A DNA stretch of 64,000 nt from Molanna angustata (taxonomy: Eukaryota > Arthropoda > Insecta > Trichoptera > Molannidae): assembly GCA_963576475.1 (NCBI GenBank), contig OY754972.1, forward strand, positions 12,049,062 to 12,113,061, given 5' to 3'. Below the pieces are notes generated by a model. That model had not been told where the DNA came from. It made no database searches and saw nothing but the letters and a program-made list of their open reading frames with translations. The translations under genes were made by a program, and so were the position numbers. Shown here one piece after another: positions 53,745-64,000 of the stretch. How positions within the stretch are numbered: position 1 is the first letter of the stretch; each line of letters opens with the position of its first letter.

Positions 53745-53835
53745 AGGTGAATGAAATTGGTCGTAACAGGATTCGAACTCGCGACCACTGGATTACTAAC
53801 CCAATGCGCTAACCGCTCTGCAATCGACCCAAAGA
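53745..53835 (-). repeat. SINE family B head (tRNA-like)
   Basis: On -: 'tgggtcgattgcagagcggt' + 'tagcgcattgggttagtaat', then 'gcgagttcgaatcctgttac'. A and B boxes are clear, with an anticodon-loop-like centre, but no pairing acceptor stem; it continues into SINE-like sequence instead of ending as a tRNA. Confidence 0.65.
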
Positions 53836-53902
53836 ATGTTATAATTGTTTACTAAATAGATTTACCCTACCATATAATATCGTAATTATTACGTACATAT
53901 CA

Positions 53903-53990
53903 TACCATCACGCGATGTCCCTTACGGGGTAGACAGAGAGAACCGAACGCCACTTACTTCTATCTTGACATACATTCATCGCCTCGATAA
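53903..53990 (-). repeat. LINE 3'-end motif
   Basis: 'catcacgcgatgtcccttac' + 'ggggtagacagagagaac', then 'ttctatcttgacatacattc' + 'atcgcctc'. Similar wording is at 49915-49945. Confidence 0.4.
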
Positions 53991-54011
53991 AATTCAATAA
54001 TAAAATTCATA

Positions 54012-54050
54012 ACAAACTCTTTATTGCACCCTGTGTAAGTGGCGAGTTAA
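54012..54050 (+). repeat. Short dispersed repeat (also inverted at 2676-2722)
   Basis: 'ttattgcaccctgtgtaagt' + 'ggcgagttaagtatg' equals, with few changes, the minus strand of 2676-2722. Confidence 0.5.
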
Positions 54051-54236
54051 GTATGTACCTAGATTTCTTTTCTGCTGACTATCGAACCTAGGACGCCGGC
54101 ATAAGTTATGTTTCATTATCATAATAATGTATTTGTGCAAGATGCGAGTTTACTGCCAAATTGAAATTTATTTCAATTAATCAGCGATGAAAAAAAGTAT
54201 TAGATATCTATATAATTGCGTGGGTGTCTAGTAAAA

Positions 54237-54300
54237 AAACGAGTGGGTTGTGGCCAACGCTAAACTCCTCACTAACAAGCCATTCTATAAAGTATTCAAA
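54237..54300 (-). repeat. Fragment of the 19.5-kb Helitron-like family
   Basis: On -: 'gtttagcgttggccacaacc' + 'cactcgtttttttactag'. Confidence 0.45.
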
Positions 54301-54639
54301 TTTTGTATAGAAAATTTTCAGCATTTTCATGATATGAGTTTGTTAAATTATTTTTTATTTAAATATTTTATTATGAAAACTTAATAATTCTTCAATGCCA
54401 TTTTATGAAAGTGACGTGCCTTTTTACCAATTTGAAAATAAAAATTTCAAATTTTAATTTTCCTGAGCTTGGGGTCACTTTAAAATATTTGACAGTTAAA
54501 AAAATTGAGAAGCACTATTCATATATCGTTCAAAATCTAATGGGATCTAATCGAGTATTAGATATACAAATTTGCAAAATTTTAATAGAATCGAATGAGT
54601 ACTTTAGTCTATAATCGATAAAGTAAAAATGAACACGCC

Positions 54640-54690
54640 GTACATAGCACACTACACACAGCACATAGCACACACACACACAGATACATT
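54640..54690 (+). repeat. CA-rich microsatellite
   Basis: 'agcacactacacacagcac' and '(ca)n'. Simple repeat, imperfect. Confidence 0.7.
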
Positions 54691-55668
54691 GTGATGAAAC
54701 TTTCAGAATACAATCTCAGCATGATACCAGTTGATAATCTGCAAAAAAATACCCTTAAAAATTGCGAAAACATAACTCCCCACTTTATCCCCTTGGGTTA
54801 GTGAGGAGTAATAAAATACTTATTTGATGCCGGCAAAAAGTAAAAAGACTTATGTACATACAGATATATAGTCAAAATACATACTTACTAATCAGCAGAT
54901 CGTTTAAGAAATGTGGGTATAGTTTTGCTGGCCATCCATTGGAAAAATCATTCCTTTATCATAAAATTTAGTTATTATAATAATTATAAATTTATAATTA
55001 TAAATTTAGTCCCAAATTTTTTTTATTTTTTAGATGTAATATTACAAATTGTAAAATTAACAAATACGGTAGATATATAATGATTCGAATCTGAATCTGG
55101 CGAAGTAGTATTATTTGATAAGAAACTACTTAATCATAATATAATGTGCATTATTACACATAAAATTGTCGTATAATTTGATTAATTATACGAAAAAATA
55201 TATTTAATACCAATTTAATTTATTTTGTTTACGAAAATTACAATAATAATTGTGATGCGAAAGTACTGGTTGTACAATAATTACAAAAAAACAGGAATAA
55301 ACACCTCGGAACAGAAAGATATGCATGTCATAAATTATACTTGAGTATAATTCCTAATAATGTGAAAACGTCATTTATGTATCTAAGCGAAAAACTAGTG
55401 AATTTACCAGATGATACTAATTTTAGTAAAAAAATTTACTAAGTTGCAATTTGTGTGTGTAGAATATTATATAAGTCCAAGAGCACGTGAGCCAGACTAA
55501 CATAATGCCGAACCACAGCTGATAACAACGATTCACTTCTATGAACCATGATTCGTGGTGGCTTTCGCAGAGAGTAAACGTGCGGAAATTTTCTGCCTAA
55601 AAACTTCCTAGAGCGTGATTATTTTTGATGTTTTCTGCGGGAATCACGTCATCCATTTGATATACACT

Positions 55669-55727
55669 TTGATTGGTGTAAACTATTACACACCTTGTTT
55701 AGGTGTGTAATAGTTTACACCAATCAA
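55669..55727. repeat. Perfect inverted repeat, 27-bp arms, 5-base loop
   Basis: The left arm ends 'aaactattacacacct', loop tgttt, and the right arm starts 'aggtgtgtaatagttt'; 27 of 27 paired. The longest perfect short foldback in the window. Confidence 0.92.
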
Positions 55728-56336
55728 TGTAAGTTTTATAAGTTTTAATTGTACTTACGTTCAGCGAGTACGGGCGAGACAGTGAAAGCTTTACTGCGCC
55801 TGTTCGCCGGGAAGGCAACGTGTATAGCATACAACGTGCTACAAGTTCAATAGTTCAACTTTAGTGTTAAGTATAAATAAAATATCCTTGAATCGTGGTT
55901 GACTCATGGTTCAATTGAACCCGGTTAAAAGGTCTTATTCTACGTTCAATCGAAACCGTATTCATAAAAATATTTGAACCCTAGTTCAGTTAATTTCGAT
56001 TTTGAGCTCTATTTGATACGACAGCACCGAATTTATGTCATGACCACATAACAGTATTCGCGGCACGGATCGCGTGCGCGCCATACGATAGTTCTGTCAA
56101 ACTCTAGCCATTACACTTTTTGACATTCGATATTTTTATTTGATTTCAACGTCAATCGAAAATTTTAATGGATTAAATCACTTTTTATATGTTTTTCTTA
56201 TATCTTATGGCCATAGGTAGGTACTTCAAAATTGTGAAATGTCAAGTTGAACCAGTAGTAAACTACCCACGTCCCCGGTTCAATTTGACATTTGAGTTGA
56301 AACACGGTTCAACTCTTGATCCATGTTTATAAATAG

Positions 56337-58137
56337 GAAATGTGATCAAATTTATTGTTAAACATTCAATACTTTCAAATAATCAATATGGTTTCAGACA
56401 CGGATTATCGACAAATGATGCTATTGCAAAAATAACATCAGTTATAACGGAAAAAGTTGACAAAGGGGATAAATGTCTAGCAATATTTTTAGATCTTGCA
56501 AAGGCATTTGACACTGTGTCTCACCCCCTTTTAATAACTAAATTAAAAAACATTGGCATCAGTGATACTGCGCTACGCTGGTTCAAAAGCTACTTATCAA
56601 ACCGTAAGCAAATAGTATCTTTAAAAACTCACCTGAGCCAAGAAAAACCGATTACATATGGGGTCCCCCAGGGTAGCATTTTAGGACCTATTCTTTTTCT
56701 TATTTATATTAACAATCTGGCCGACCTTCCCATGGACGGTGAAATAATATGTTTTGCTGATGACACTGTTTTAATTGTAAATGATAAAAATTGGAAACGA
56801 GTCTTTGAATTAGCTGAAGAAGGCATAAACAATGTAAAAACTTGGTTAAATAATAATTTACTTACAATTAATGTAAACAAAACTAAATACATTACTTTTA
56901 GTCCTACCCAAGCAGGACAGCCTGTTTCAAACGAGTTCTCTATAAAAATACATTGTTGCCCCAATCAATCATCGTGTACCTGCGCCATACTAGAAAAAGT
57001 ATCGAACATAAACTACCTTGGCCTTGTCATTGACAATAATCTACGATGGCGTGATCATGTAGAAATCCTGTCAAGTAAAATAGTCAAACTAGGATATATA
57101 TATAGAGAACTCCGAAAGATCCTGGATAATAAAGCAATAAAACAAGTGTACTACGCGTTGACACATTATTTACTCACATATGGAATTGTTGGTTGGGGAG
57201 GGTGTGCCGACACCATTATGGAAAAACTATGCTTAGCTCAACGATGTATAATAAAAATAATACTCAGCAAACCCCTTGACTACCCCACTAAAGATTTATA
57301 CAGTGAATTTAAAGTTTTTGATCCGAAACAAATCTTTTTACATTATGTACTAACAAATTTTCATAAAAATAAATTAGTTTACCCGAAAACACAACCATAT
57401 ATAGCTACACGAGCCAGCACCGCTGCAAACTATGCAATTCCACACATGAGAACTACTTTTGGTCAAAGAAATTTTATTTTCATTGCCCCCAGAATTTATA
57501 ACATGTTGCCTACATCATTAAAAGAAATAGTATCGCTGAAATCATTTAAAAGAAAATGTTCCGAATACATCATGAACTACGGGAGAACTAAAATACATCA
57601 AATGTTCGACATCGTAGTGTAGAAGGACATAATTTATATAATTGTTATTTTTTTTTCTTTATTTACTTTTTACAAAAAATCCTAATTGTTTTATAAATTT
57701 TGTGCTGTCTTGATTTGATTTGAGGCGCGACTGAATAAAGATATGACTGACGGATCATATCTATGCTCTGTCAGTTCAGTATTCCCAAGAAATACTATTT
57801 CAGTTTATTTTGTGCAATTAACAAATAAAATTACAAGATACCTACTTTTACAATACTATGTATAATATGCATATCATGATGACTCAAATTCCATTTTTTC
57901 TATATGTGTTATAGTTAAGTTTATATTGTTTTGATTCTTTTTAAATAGTTAAGTTTATATTGTTTAGATTCATTTAAAAAAATGCAAATTGTTACTCCTG
58001 TGAAATGTAATAATATGTACACTGCTAGCCCTAGAACAGGTATACCTAGTTGGGCAGCAGTTATCTATTTTAATAAAGATTATTTAAATGGTGTGACAAA
58101 TAAATAAATAAATAAATAAAATAAAAAATAAATAAAT
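56337..58137 (+). mobile_element. 5'-truncated CR1/Jockey-group LINE with long RT frame
   Basis: An uninterrupted frame of about 426 codons (56342-57622) begins at a non-ATG codon because the element is 5'-truncated. Blocks: NNQYGFRHGLSTNDA, LAIFLDLAKAFDTVSH, GVPQGSILGPILFLIYINNL, CFADDTVLI (FADD catalytic pair), LGLVIDNNLRWRDHVE, YGIVGWGG, TTFGQRNFIFIAPRIYN, LKSFKRK. A 3' UTR of about 0.5 kb ends in an (aaat)n/(ataa)n tail (58104-58137). The endonuclease and any ORF1 are absent. The intact frame suggests a fairly recent insertion. Relative of the fragment at 1747-2630. Confidence 0.9.
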
Positions 58138-58442
58138 TGGGTTCAACCGTAGTTCAATATTTGAACCACGTTTATAAATAATACTGTATATGTATCTATC
58201 GAAGGTTCCACTAAACTATATTTATGTTTGTAAATGGAAGACGTAATTTCTTAAACCATTCCGTAAAAGATATAAAATACTTACGTAGAAAAAAACAGCC
58301 TTTGTATTATAACTTATTATATCGTTATCTATTGCAAGAAAATATTATATCCAGTACCTAATTCATATGTTGGATATAATTTCCACTATTTCTGCCATAT
58401 ATAACATGTAACATATATATGTATATACCTATATCAAAGAAC

Positions 58443-58552
58443 GTAGCAGCCTCTAAAATCGGAGTTATGTTGCACAGTGTAAACGTACACTGCGCGAGCG
58501 CCGATTTAAGAGGCAGCTTCATAGCTCCGATTTAAGAGGCTGCTACAACATG
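58443..58552. repeat. Foldback with three copies of a 'cgatttaagaggc' word
   Basis: 'gtagcagcctctaaaatcgg' + 'agttatg' pairs with the inverse of 'catagctccgatttaagagg' + 'ctgctac' (2 mismatches). Inside are a third 'gccgatttaagaggcagctt' and a small palindrome 'cagtgtaaacgtacactg'. Confidence 0.75.
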
Positions 58553-59170
58553 ATAGGCGTTGACGCCGCGTTTAGCTAATAATAAGTATAATATCCCATG
58601 ATTCTAAACTTACGTTATTTTGTATAATGGGGCCATACAGCCGTAGTATAAAGGCTGATTTTTTTCTGTAAAAGGATACCACAGCATGAAACAACGATTG
58701 GATAATATGAACCCTGAGTAGTGATGGCTTTCGGAGATAGCATCCTTCAAAGTGTTGAAAATTGAAGTCTAGAATCGCGGGATCTTACGCTACTAGTCAA
58801 AATATTCTTTCTTTAAATTGTATTTGATATATTATATTATGTTAGTAGGTAGGTACATTTTACTCACATAATTTGTAGTTTAGTCGAACTTGAATGATTA
58901 CATAATTGTTTATTATTGTGTTTTGTTATTATAGTAAACTCGGTTGCAAGTTACATCATCCATCCATTGAATGACGAAAATTACGTCTTAATGTCAAATT
59001 ATAGAACATTAAGTATATCAAGTTACATTTTATCTTTATTGCAAGTACATATTATATCAATCAATTAGTACACATGCAACACCTTTAAAGTTTAAAGTCG
59101 CTGACTCTTAGAAATGCTAATTGCGATAGCGTTTATAAATAATTAATTTATTAATAAGTAATAAAATATA

Positions 59171-59399
59171 TGTGCTAGAAATTCAATAATCATTGGAGTT
59201 AGTACTTACTACAATACAATATAATGTTGTTTAATTACTTTAACAATCGTATTATAACTAAATTATTAAATAAGTTACAATATAATGTTGTTTAATTACT
59301 TTACAATACAATATAATGTTGTTTAATTACTTTAACAATCGTGTATTGAAATATTATGTGGTAAGTACTAACTCCAATGATTATTGAATTTCTAGCACA
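59171..59399. mobile_element. MITE with perfect 39-bp TIRs and TA flanks
   Basis: The left end 'tgtgctagaaattcaataat' + 'cattggagttagtacttac' is the exact inverse of the right end. TA on both sides (59169-59170 and 59400-59401) suggests a Tc1/mariner-type MITE. The interior is a three-fold repeat of 'acaatataatgttgtttaat' + 'tacttt'. Confidence 0.85.
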
Positions 59400-59984
59400 T
59401 AGATTTTTTTATAGTTAACTAATGGGCCCGGGCAGCGTATTTACCTTTCCGCGTTGATTAGGACTATTAGGAGGCAAGTACTGCCTCGAATTATACACTA
59501 CTTTGTTGCGCTAATCCACTTAAAAACTCGTGTTGAATTCAAGGCACATGTCCTCCAAATGCGCACGGTTTAGCAACGCAAACTGTACCTGCTAATATGT
59601 GTTCAATTCAAGGCAATTAATTATTGAATATGGAACATGTACATATAGCCATGAAGTTCGCGCGCTATTTCATTTCGCTTGCATTTGGGGAAGGGAGGAG
59701 GGGGTGTTAAAATTTGTAAATGCATGTATTTTGGATGAGAAATATAGAAATCATTGAAATAATTAAAATATTATGACAACAGCGCCACCTATCGGGTCCA
59801 AAACTATCCAATCTTTCAATCCGGAACCAACCATATAATTAAGATTATCTTATAATTTCATTTAAATATTTTGAAAAATAACACGTTCTATATAAACACA
59901 AGTAATAAATCATATTTGAAATTTTATTTTTTCAAGTAAACAATCGAATTATTTGACACAGATGCCGGCAAACTAATTGAGCAT

Positions 59985-60110
59985 TTTAGCCGTGGAGTGG
60001 AGCGGTTTACCCATAATTATACCAACCAAGCAAAAAAAATACAAATTTGCGCTCTTCGCGCCTGCACGTGACAGGCTCAAGAAGTTTACCGCCAAATTTA
60101 TAATGTAGTC
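59985..60110 (+). repeat. Repeat family C, plus copy
   Basis: 'gccgtggagtggagcggttt', 'ataccaaccaagcaaaaaaa', 'gcctgcacgtgacaggctca', 'agaagtttaccgcc'. Confidence 0.55.
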
Positions 60111-60479
60111 TAGCTTTGTTGTGCCATATTATAATTCATTCTTAAAAATTCAATGGATTATCACAAAAAAAATAGTACCTACCTACCTACATACTCGTCA
60201 AAAATTAAGAAAATAACGTTCTCAATTTTTATTATTTACATATAGTGTGGTATTAATTTATAATTAACTATAGAAAAAAATCATTTCATATAGATAATAT
60301 ATAGATAATAATAAAATGTATATACTACTATATCTTGATGCTACCAGTAAATCAAATACTAAAATACAAGTATGAAGCACCTACATACGTTTAGATAAGA
60401 AAAGGCAAACTTCGTGATATCGTGATATGATTAATAAATTGTAAAAAGGAACTAGCTATTTTATCATTTTATCACGATT

Positions 60480-60860
60480 TATTTTATTTTTATTTTATTT
60501 TATTTAATTTTGGGAACAGACAGTTATATACAGCTTGTGGGAAAACAAAAAAAAACAATATATTTATATACAAAACCAGTAAAGTTCCCTAATGCTTTTA
60601 TACAATTTAAATGGTGGCTAGATAATGCGAGTGATCTTTACAATACAAAATATAAACAACAAAAAAAAATTAAATACTTATTCATTAAGAATTTGTCGTA
60701 CAAACCTCTAAAGAACAGGAAGGGAGAGGGAATAGAGGGATAGGAATAACCTCGAAGATTTTCAATTTCGCTTCAATAGATCACACCAACAACAGCCTCA
60801 CCCGGGACCTAAATTTACTAAAGTTATCATGAAAAATGTCCAGGGTTTGCGAATTATTTA
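60480..60860 (-). repeat. LINE 3'-end-like stretch
   Basis: A TTTTA-rich head followed by 'tgggaacagacagttatata' + 'cagc' looks like the + view of a minus-strand LINE tail. The remaining 300 bp has no coding block I can name. The open frame at 60510-60743 is A-rich and not a gene. Confidence 0.35.
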
Positions 60861-61339
60861 ATTTGTTGTAATTGGTTGTTGAACGATTAATGTTTGATTT
60901 TTTTATGAAATTGGTTCGTTAATTTTTTATGAAATTATTATCATCTTAGCCTAGTAATAATTTAAGTCTTAATAATATAAGTCTTAATTATTTAAAACTT
61001 AATTTAAGGTTAGACTCACGACACGCTCTTTTTTAAGCAAATTAGTTATTTTCAATCTTAAAGATTTCTAATCTCAAAAAATCATTAATTTTTAAATTTA
61101 TACCAAAAAAAATTAAAAATAAATAAAAATCTAATCTTAATCAACTTCACGAGTAGCACTGTAGTTATTCTATATCAGAAAATACACTAGTTTCAAAATG
61201 TAATAATACACAGGATGCTCATATACTATAGCTCATTTGTATTTCAATAAAACTAGCTAAATTTAGTTAAGAATATGAATTTTAAACTATTTAAAAAAGT
61301 AATATATAATGTCAAACTAAGAAATGTCAACAAAATATC

Positions 61340-61772
61340 AAAATATCGAAAAAAGCCGAAACACCCCAACTAGATAATTTAATTTTCTATAAAAAATATA
61401 AACATTTTAGAAGTACATCTCAAACTTTTCTTAACAATTTTTATAAAAAATAATAATATAGCGACATCGTTTCATAGAATTTGTATGGCAGTATACACTA
61501 CACAATATCTACGGGGACTCAATAATTTGATACTTAATCTCCAAACATACATACATACCATCATGTTGTTTTCATATTCTGGGTAGAAAAAAATACTGAC
61601 CTCCATACTATCCTATCCTGACACACATGCCTACATGTTTTATATAGAAAACAAAATATCTTAAAATATTTATCAATTTGTGTTTAAGTGTTTTTAGAGT
61701 TTGGTACGTACTTCAATAATTATACATACTTTCGCCGTCGACAGTTGGATCTCATGTGCTACATGCAACTAG
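61340..61772 (+). repeat. Partial copy (3' part) of the stem-loop repeat family
   Basis: 'aaaaaagccgaaacacccca' + 'actagataattt', 'ccatactatcctatcctgac', 'gccgtcgacagttggatctc' + 'atgtgctacatgcaactagt'. The (GT)n half is absent. Confidence 0.8.
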
Positions 61773-62289
61773 TTAGAAATAATAGGAATATTCACCGAAT
61801 ATTATATCATAGGCAAAAAAATCTGGTGGTTTTAGGAGAGAAGAAATAAAAAATATGTATCATCTAAATTCAATACATTTATTTTCAATAAAAATAATAC
61901 TTATTTTAAATAAAGTAAATTTAGTAATACTAATAAATAAATATGATATACAATTCAGTTACATGCGATATAATACTTTAAAATCTTCATTTGTTGGACT
62001 AATTCAAAATTAAACACAATTATCTAAATATTGAGATAACAAAATGTCTATCAAAAATAAAACAAACACAGACTTATCAAAAACATTTGTAACAAACTAA
62101 TATTTATTACTAAGGCCTTTTATTTTTTTTTCAACTCATTGGTTGAACTCCTGACTTTCCAAATTAATAAATAACAAACATGATAATTTCAATGTACACA
62201 CTACGGAGATATGATGACCCATTTTGATTGTCAATTCGATCTCCTGTGGTCGAGCAATAAATCATATAAAACATAAGTAGTATTGCATA

Positions 62290-62535
62290 AAAAATCGTGC
62301 AGTCAAGTAAAAAATTACGGAGCCTTGTAAAACTTTTCAAAGTCAAGTAAGAATCCATGCAAAACTTCGAGTAGTCGTGTAAAAGACACGGAAAGATGGA
62401 AAACTTCAAGTAGTCAAATATAATCTATCGAAGCCATGTAATTTTTTGGAAAGTCAAATAAAATTCACAGAACCAAATAGAACTTCATGTAGTCGAGTGT
62501 AAACTCACGGAACCATGTAAAATGTATTATTGCCA
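62290..62535 (-). repeat. Degenerate 32-40-bp tandem repeat just 3' of the small gene
   Basis: Six units on +, each starting 'agtcaagtaaaa' or 'agtcgagtgtaaa', with a 'ttcacggaaccatgtaaa' centre and ending 'acttcaagt'. They start about 110 bp beyond the stop codon, so they could lie in the 3' UTR of the gene at 62986-62645. Confidence 0.8.
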
Positions 62536-62644
62536 AGTGAGAGCCATCAAGTACAACACCGGTAATCATGCTTTTGCTTCGATTTTTGCAATTTCCATTG
62601 GAACAGCAACAAATTGTCGAATCACAGATCACATTGTTCATAGT

Positions 62645-62986
62645 TCACGTTTTTTTTCGTTTCATGAATTTTATCCTTTTCCTATAGACGTGCGGAGTAC
62701 AGCCGTAGTCGTCACTGAAGTTCATATCGTCGTAGCTGGGTCTCGAGTTGGTCCCAGATGAGGTCCACCGGCAATTGGAGGCGCAGCTGCCGACCGGGGA
62801 GGGGGTGGAATTCAGACTACTCGTCTCGCTGGTTTTGTCCACTTGAATATTGGCACAGACATCATAGGAGTCCAGAATGTGCTTGTAAGCGCACTCCACT
62901 CCAGGTTCGGGCGTTCTTCCCATGGCCTTAGTTACCCTCATACGAACGCACTCTTTGCAATAACCACAGCCTTCTACGTTAACCAT
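62645..62986 (-). CDS. Small intronless gene of unknown function (113 codons)
   Basis: The ATG at 62986 is the first in the frame; an open frame reaches 63013 but starts with a non-ATG codon. I do not recognise the family. Visible: a Cys-rich N-terminus (GCGYCKECVRMRVTKAMGR), PEPGVECAYKHILDSYDVC, a Ser/Thr-rich middle (SETSSLNSTPSPVGSCASNC), an acidic patch (SYDDMNFSDDYG) and a basic C-terminus (YRKRIKFMKRKKT). There is no signal peptide or membrane segment. Evidence that it is real: it is far richer in G+C than its surroundings, has codon-like composition, a good TATA box about 120 bp upstream, and no repeats inside. A short TATA-driven intronless gene fits an inducible regulator, but that is inference. 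It could also be the 5' exon of a longer gene. Confidence 0.6.
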   Translation of the reverse strand: MVNVEGCGYCKECVRMRVTKAMGRTPEPGVECAYKHILDSYDVCANIQVDKTSETSSLNSTPSPVGSCASNCRWTSSGTNSRPSYDDMNFSDDYGCTPHVYRKRIKFMKRKKT

Positions 62987-63106
62987 TGTATATAAATTGA
63001 AAGCACTCGTCAATTAATTGATAAAATTTAAATGTCAGTAATTGTCAGACAACGTTCAAGCTCAGAGACTAGATATGAAATAACGCTGTTATCGCGAGCG
63101 CCACGA

Positions 63107-63114
63107 TATTTATA
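63107..63114 (-). promoter_or_regulatory. TATA box of the small gene
   Basis: TATAAATA on -, within gcttataaatatcg. A start site about 25-30 bp downstream (near 63080) would leave a 5' UTR of about 95 nt before the ATG at 62986. Confidence 0.5.
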
Positions 63115-64000
63115 AGCGGCGCCTATGTATGTACCTACCTATCTCTCTAAACGCAGGATGTGTGGAAAACTCAAGACACAATATAGTTTGCGTCAGAGGT
63201 CTTTCGGCTGCAAGAAAATAATGTTTTCATGACAATGCACGTCTGTTGGAGGCGATAACACTATCGTAGTTAGATGGGCGAAGATCCAAAGATCGAAGTT
63301 TTAATGACCGTCAACGCCCATCGCCCATATGTTATTAGATACCTATTATTTATACGAAAAGAACTTTAAAAATATTTGACGATATTATCATTCCGTAGGA
63401 TGAATTCTATAGTGTTAATCTAATTATATGCGAAAAGATTTTGAAATATTGACGAGATATTCAACAATCATTTAATAACTTAACAATATTTACGGTTTTA
63501 TGCCTACACTTTTTTAAAACAAACTGGTATTTTCATTATGGAAATCATCTTACTCCAAGAGACTTGTAATTAAAATCGAATACTTGTAATTCAACTATTA
63601 ATAATACCTAATTTACGCCATCTCGGTATAGGTACGCTTTGTCCAAAAGCTCAAAAATACAATAAGTACAGTGCGTTTGCGTTGTGTTTATAACTACTTA
63701 AAATAGTATTTTTCGGTTCTCTTATAATACTACAACTGATAGATATTAACAATTTGTCATTAATACATTAAGTATGGTTATATTTTGAATTTCTACATTC
63801 ATGTTTCATATTTCTACATTGTCTTTCAATAAATCAAATTTCATTAATCGTACAATTTTTTACATACCGTATAAAATAAAAACAATAATATTATTTATCG
63901 TTGTCTTTTGATTAATTCCTTCATTTTATTGATAACCATTGTTTGATTGTAATTGATAAACTTTATTTATTCTTATATTGTGTTCCACTTTGATTTTAAA
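63115..64000. other. Right flank, no gene recognised
   Basis: The upstream region of the small gene: a moderately GC-rich first 200 bp, then AT-rich DNA. No repeats or coding blocks that I can name. Confidence 0.5.

Larger units (their letters stand above)
37287..62644. other. About 25-kb region without recognised host gene
   Basis: Filled by mobile-element fragments listed separately. Stretches where I see nothing identifiable: 40060-40950, 41010-42470, 42920-44150, 44200-45230, 48900-49400, 51760-52540, 53060-53740, 54320-55660 and 60120-60480. Distal 5' UTR exons or enhancers of flanking genes could be here unseen. Confidence 0.6.

Noticed and set aside
53750..53832. tRNA gene on -
   Set aside because: Boxes present but no convincing cloverleaf ends; resembles the SINE head at 700-800.
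62164..62409. 81-codon minus-strand frame
   Set aside because: Overlaps the degenerate tandem repeat; low complexity, non-ATG start.
37414..62644. A hidden multi-gene system in the 25-kb gene-poor stretch
   Set aside because: All recognisable coding blocks belong to retroelement fragments; no clustered host frames, no conserved domain pairs.
62987..63013. N-terminal extension of the small gene
   Set aside because: It relies on a non-ATG initiation codon; the ATG at 62986 is the first in frame.

Overview
This window is AT-rich, intron-rich animal nuclear DNA, most likely from a moth or butterfly. I infer Lepidoptera from the mobile-element content: Helitron-like elements whose ends carry the 'cccggcagacgttgtcctgcc' and 'tttcatcgcaatcgga' style motifs common in lepidopteran genomes, Bombyx-type mariner remnants, tRNA-derived SINEs, and frequent 'taggtacctac' words. 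No species can be named from sequence alone.

Host genes, left to right. (1) The last two coding exons of CPSF4/clipper (CPSF30, mRNA 3'-end processing) on +, 1228-3104; its 5' exons lie outside the window. (2) A complete five-exon SDR39U1-type epimerase gene on +, 6150-11674, 303 codons with every splice phase consistent. (3) A complete two-exon NUDCD1 gene on -, 16105-12744, 574 codons. It is convergent with SDR39U1. (4) A complete six-exon purine nucleoside phosphorylase gene on -, 37286-18646, 322 codons spread over 18.6 kb; all active-site residues I can place are present. (5) A small intronless 113-codon gene of unknown function on -, 62986-62645, with a TATA box and a repeat array just 3' of its stop. 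These are unrelated housekeeping genes, not an operon or pathway cluster.

Everything else is intronic or intergenic DNA dominated by mobile elements. They include mariner remnants (1-400 and 7841-8718), non-LTR retrotransposon fragments (1.75-2.63, 10.8-11.2, 13.4-14.6, 24.2-25.1, 39.4-39.8, 46.0-47.5, 48.3-48.9 and 52.5-52.9 kb), one better preserved LINE (56.34-58.14 kb), at least two tRNA-derived SINE families, two hAT-like elements with near-perfect 8-bp target duplications, several foldback MITEs, Helitron-like elements (19.5-21.6, 31.3-32.2 and 51.25-51.76 kb), and minisatellites of 27, 24, about 39, about 79 and about 115 bp. Between the PNP start and the small gene there is a roughly 25-kb stretch with no host gene I can recognise.

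The most notable structure is a repeat family with two full-length copies (about 29.09-30.01 and 33.05-33.98 kb) and three partial ones. It has a 13-bp subterminal inverted repeat, a 5' palindrome, an internal (GT)n tract and a 3' stem-loop ending in CTAGT. That layout resembles the Helentron-associated (DINE-1-like) elements. Both full copies are nested inside other inverted-repeat elements. Other second-look items are a tandem duplication across an SDR39U1 exon/intron boundary that copies the splice donor, three perfect short foldbacks, a MITE with a paralogous empty site in the same window, and the repeat array behind the small unknown gene.
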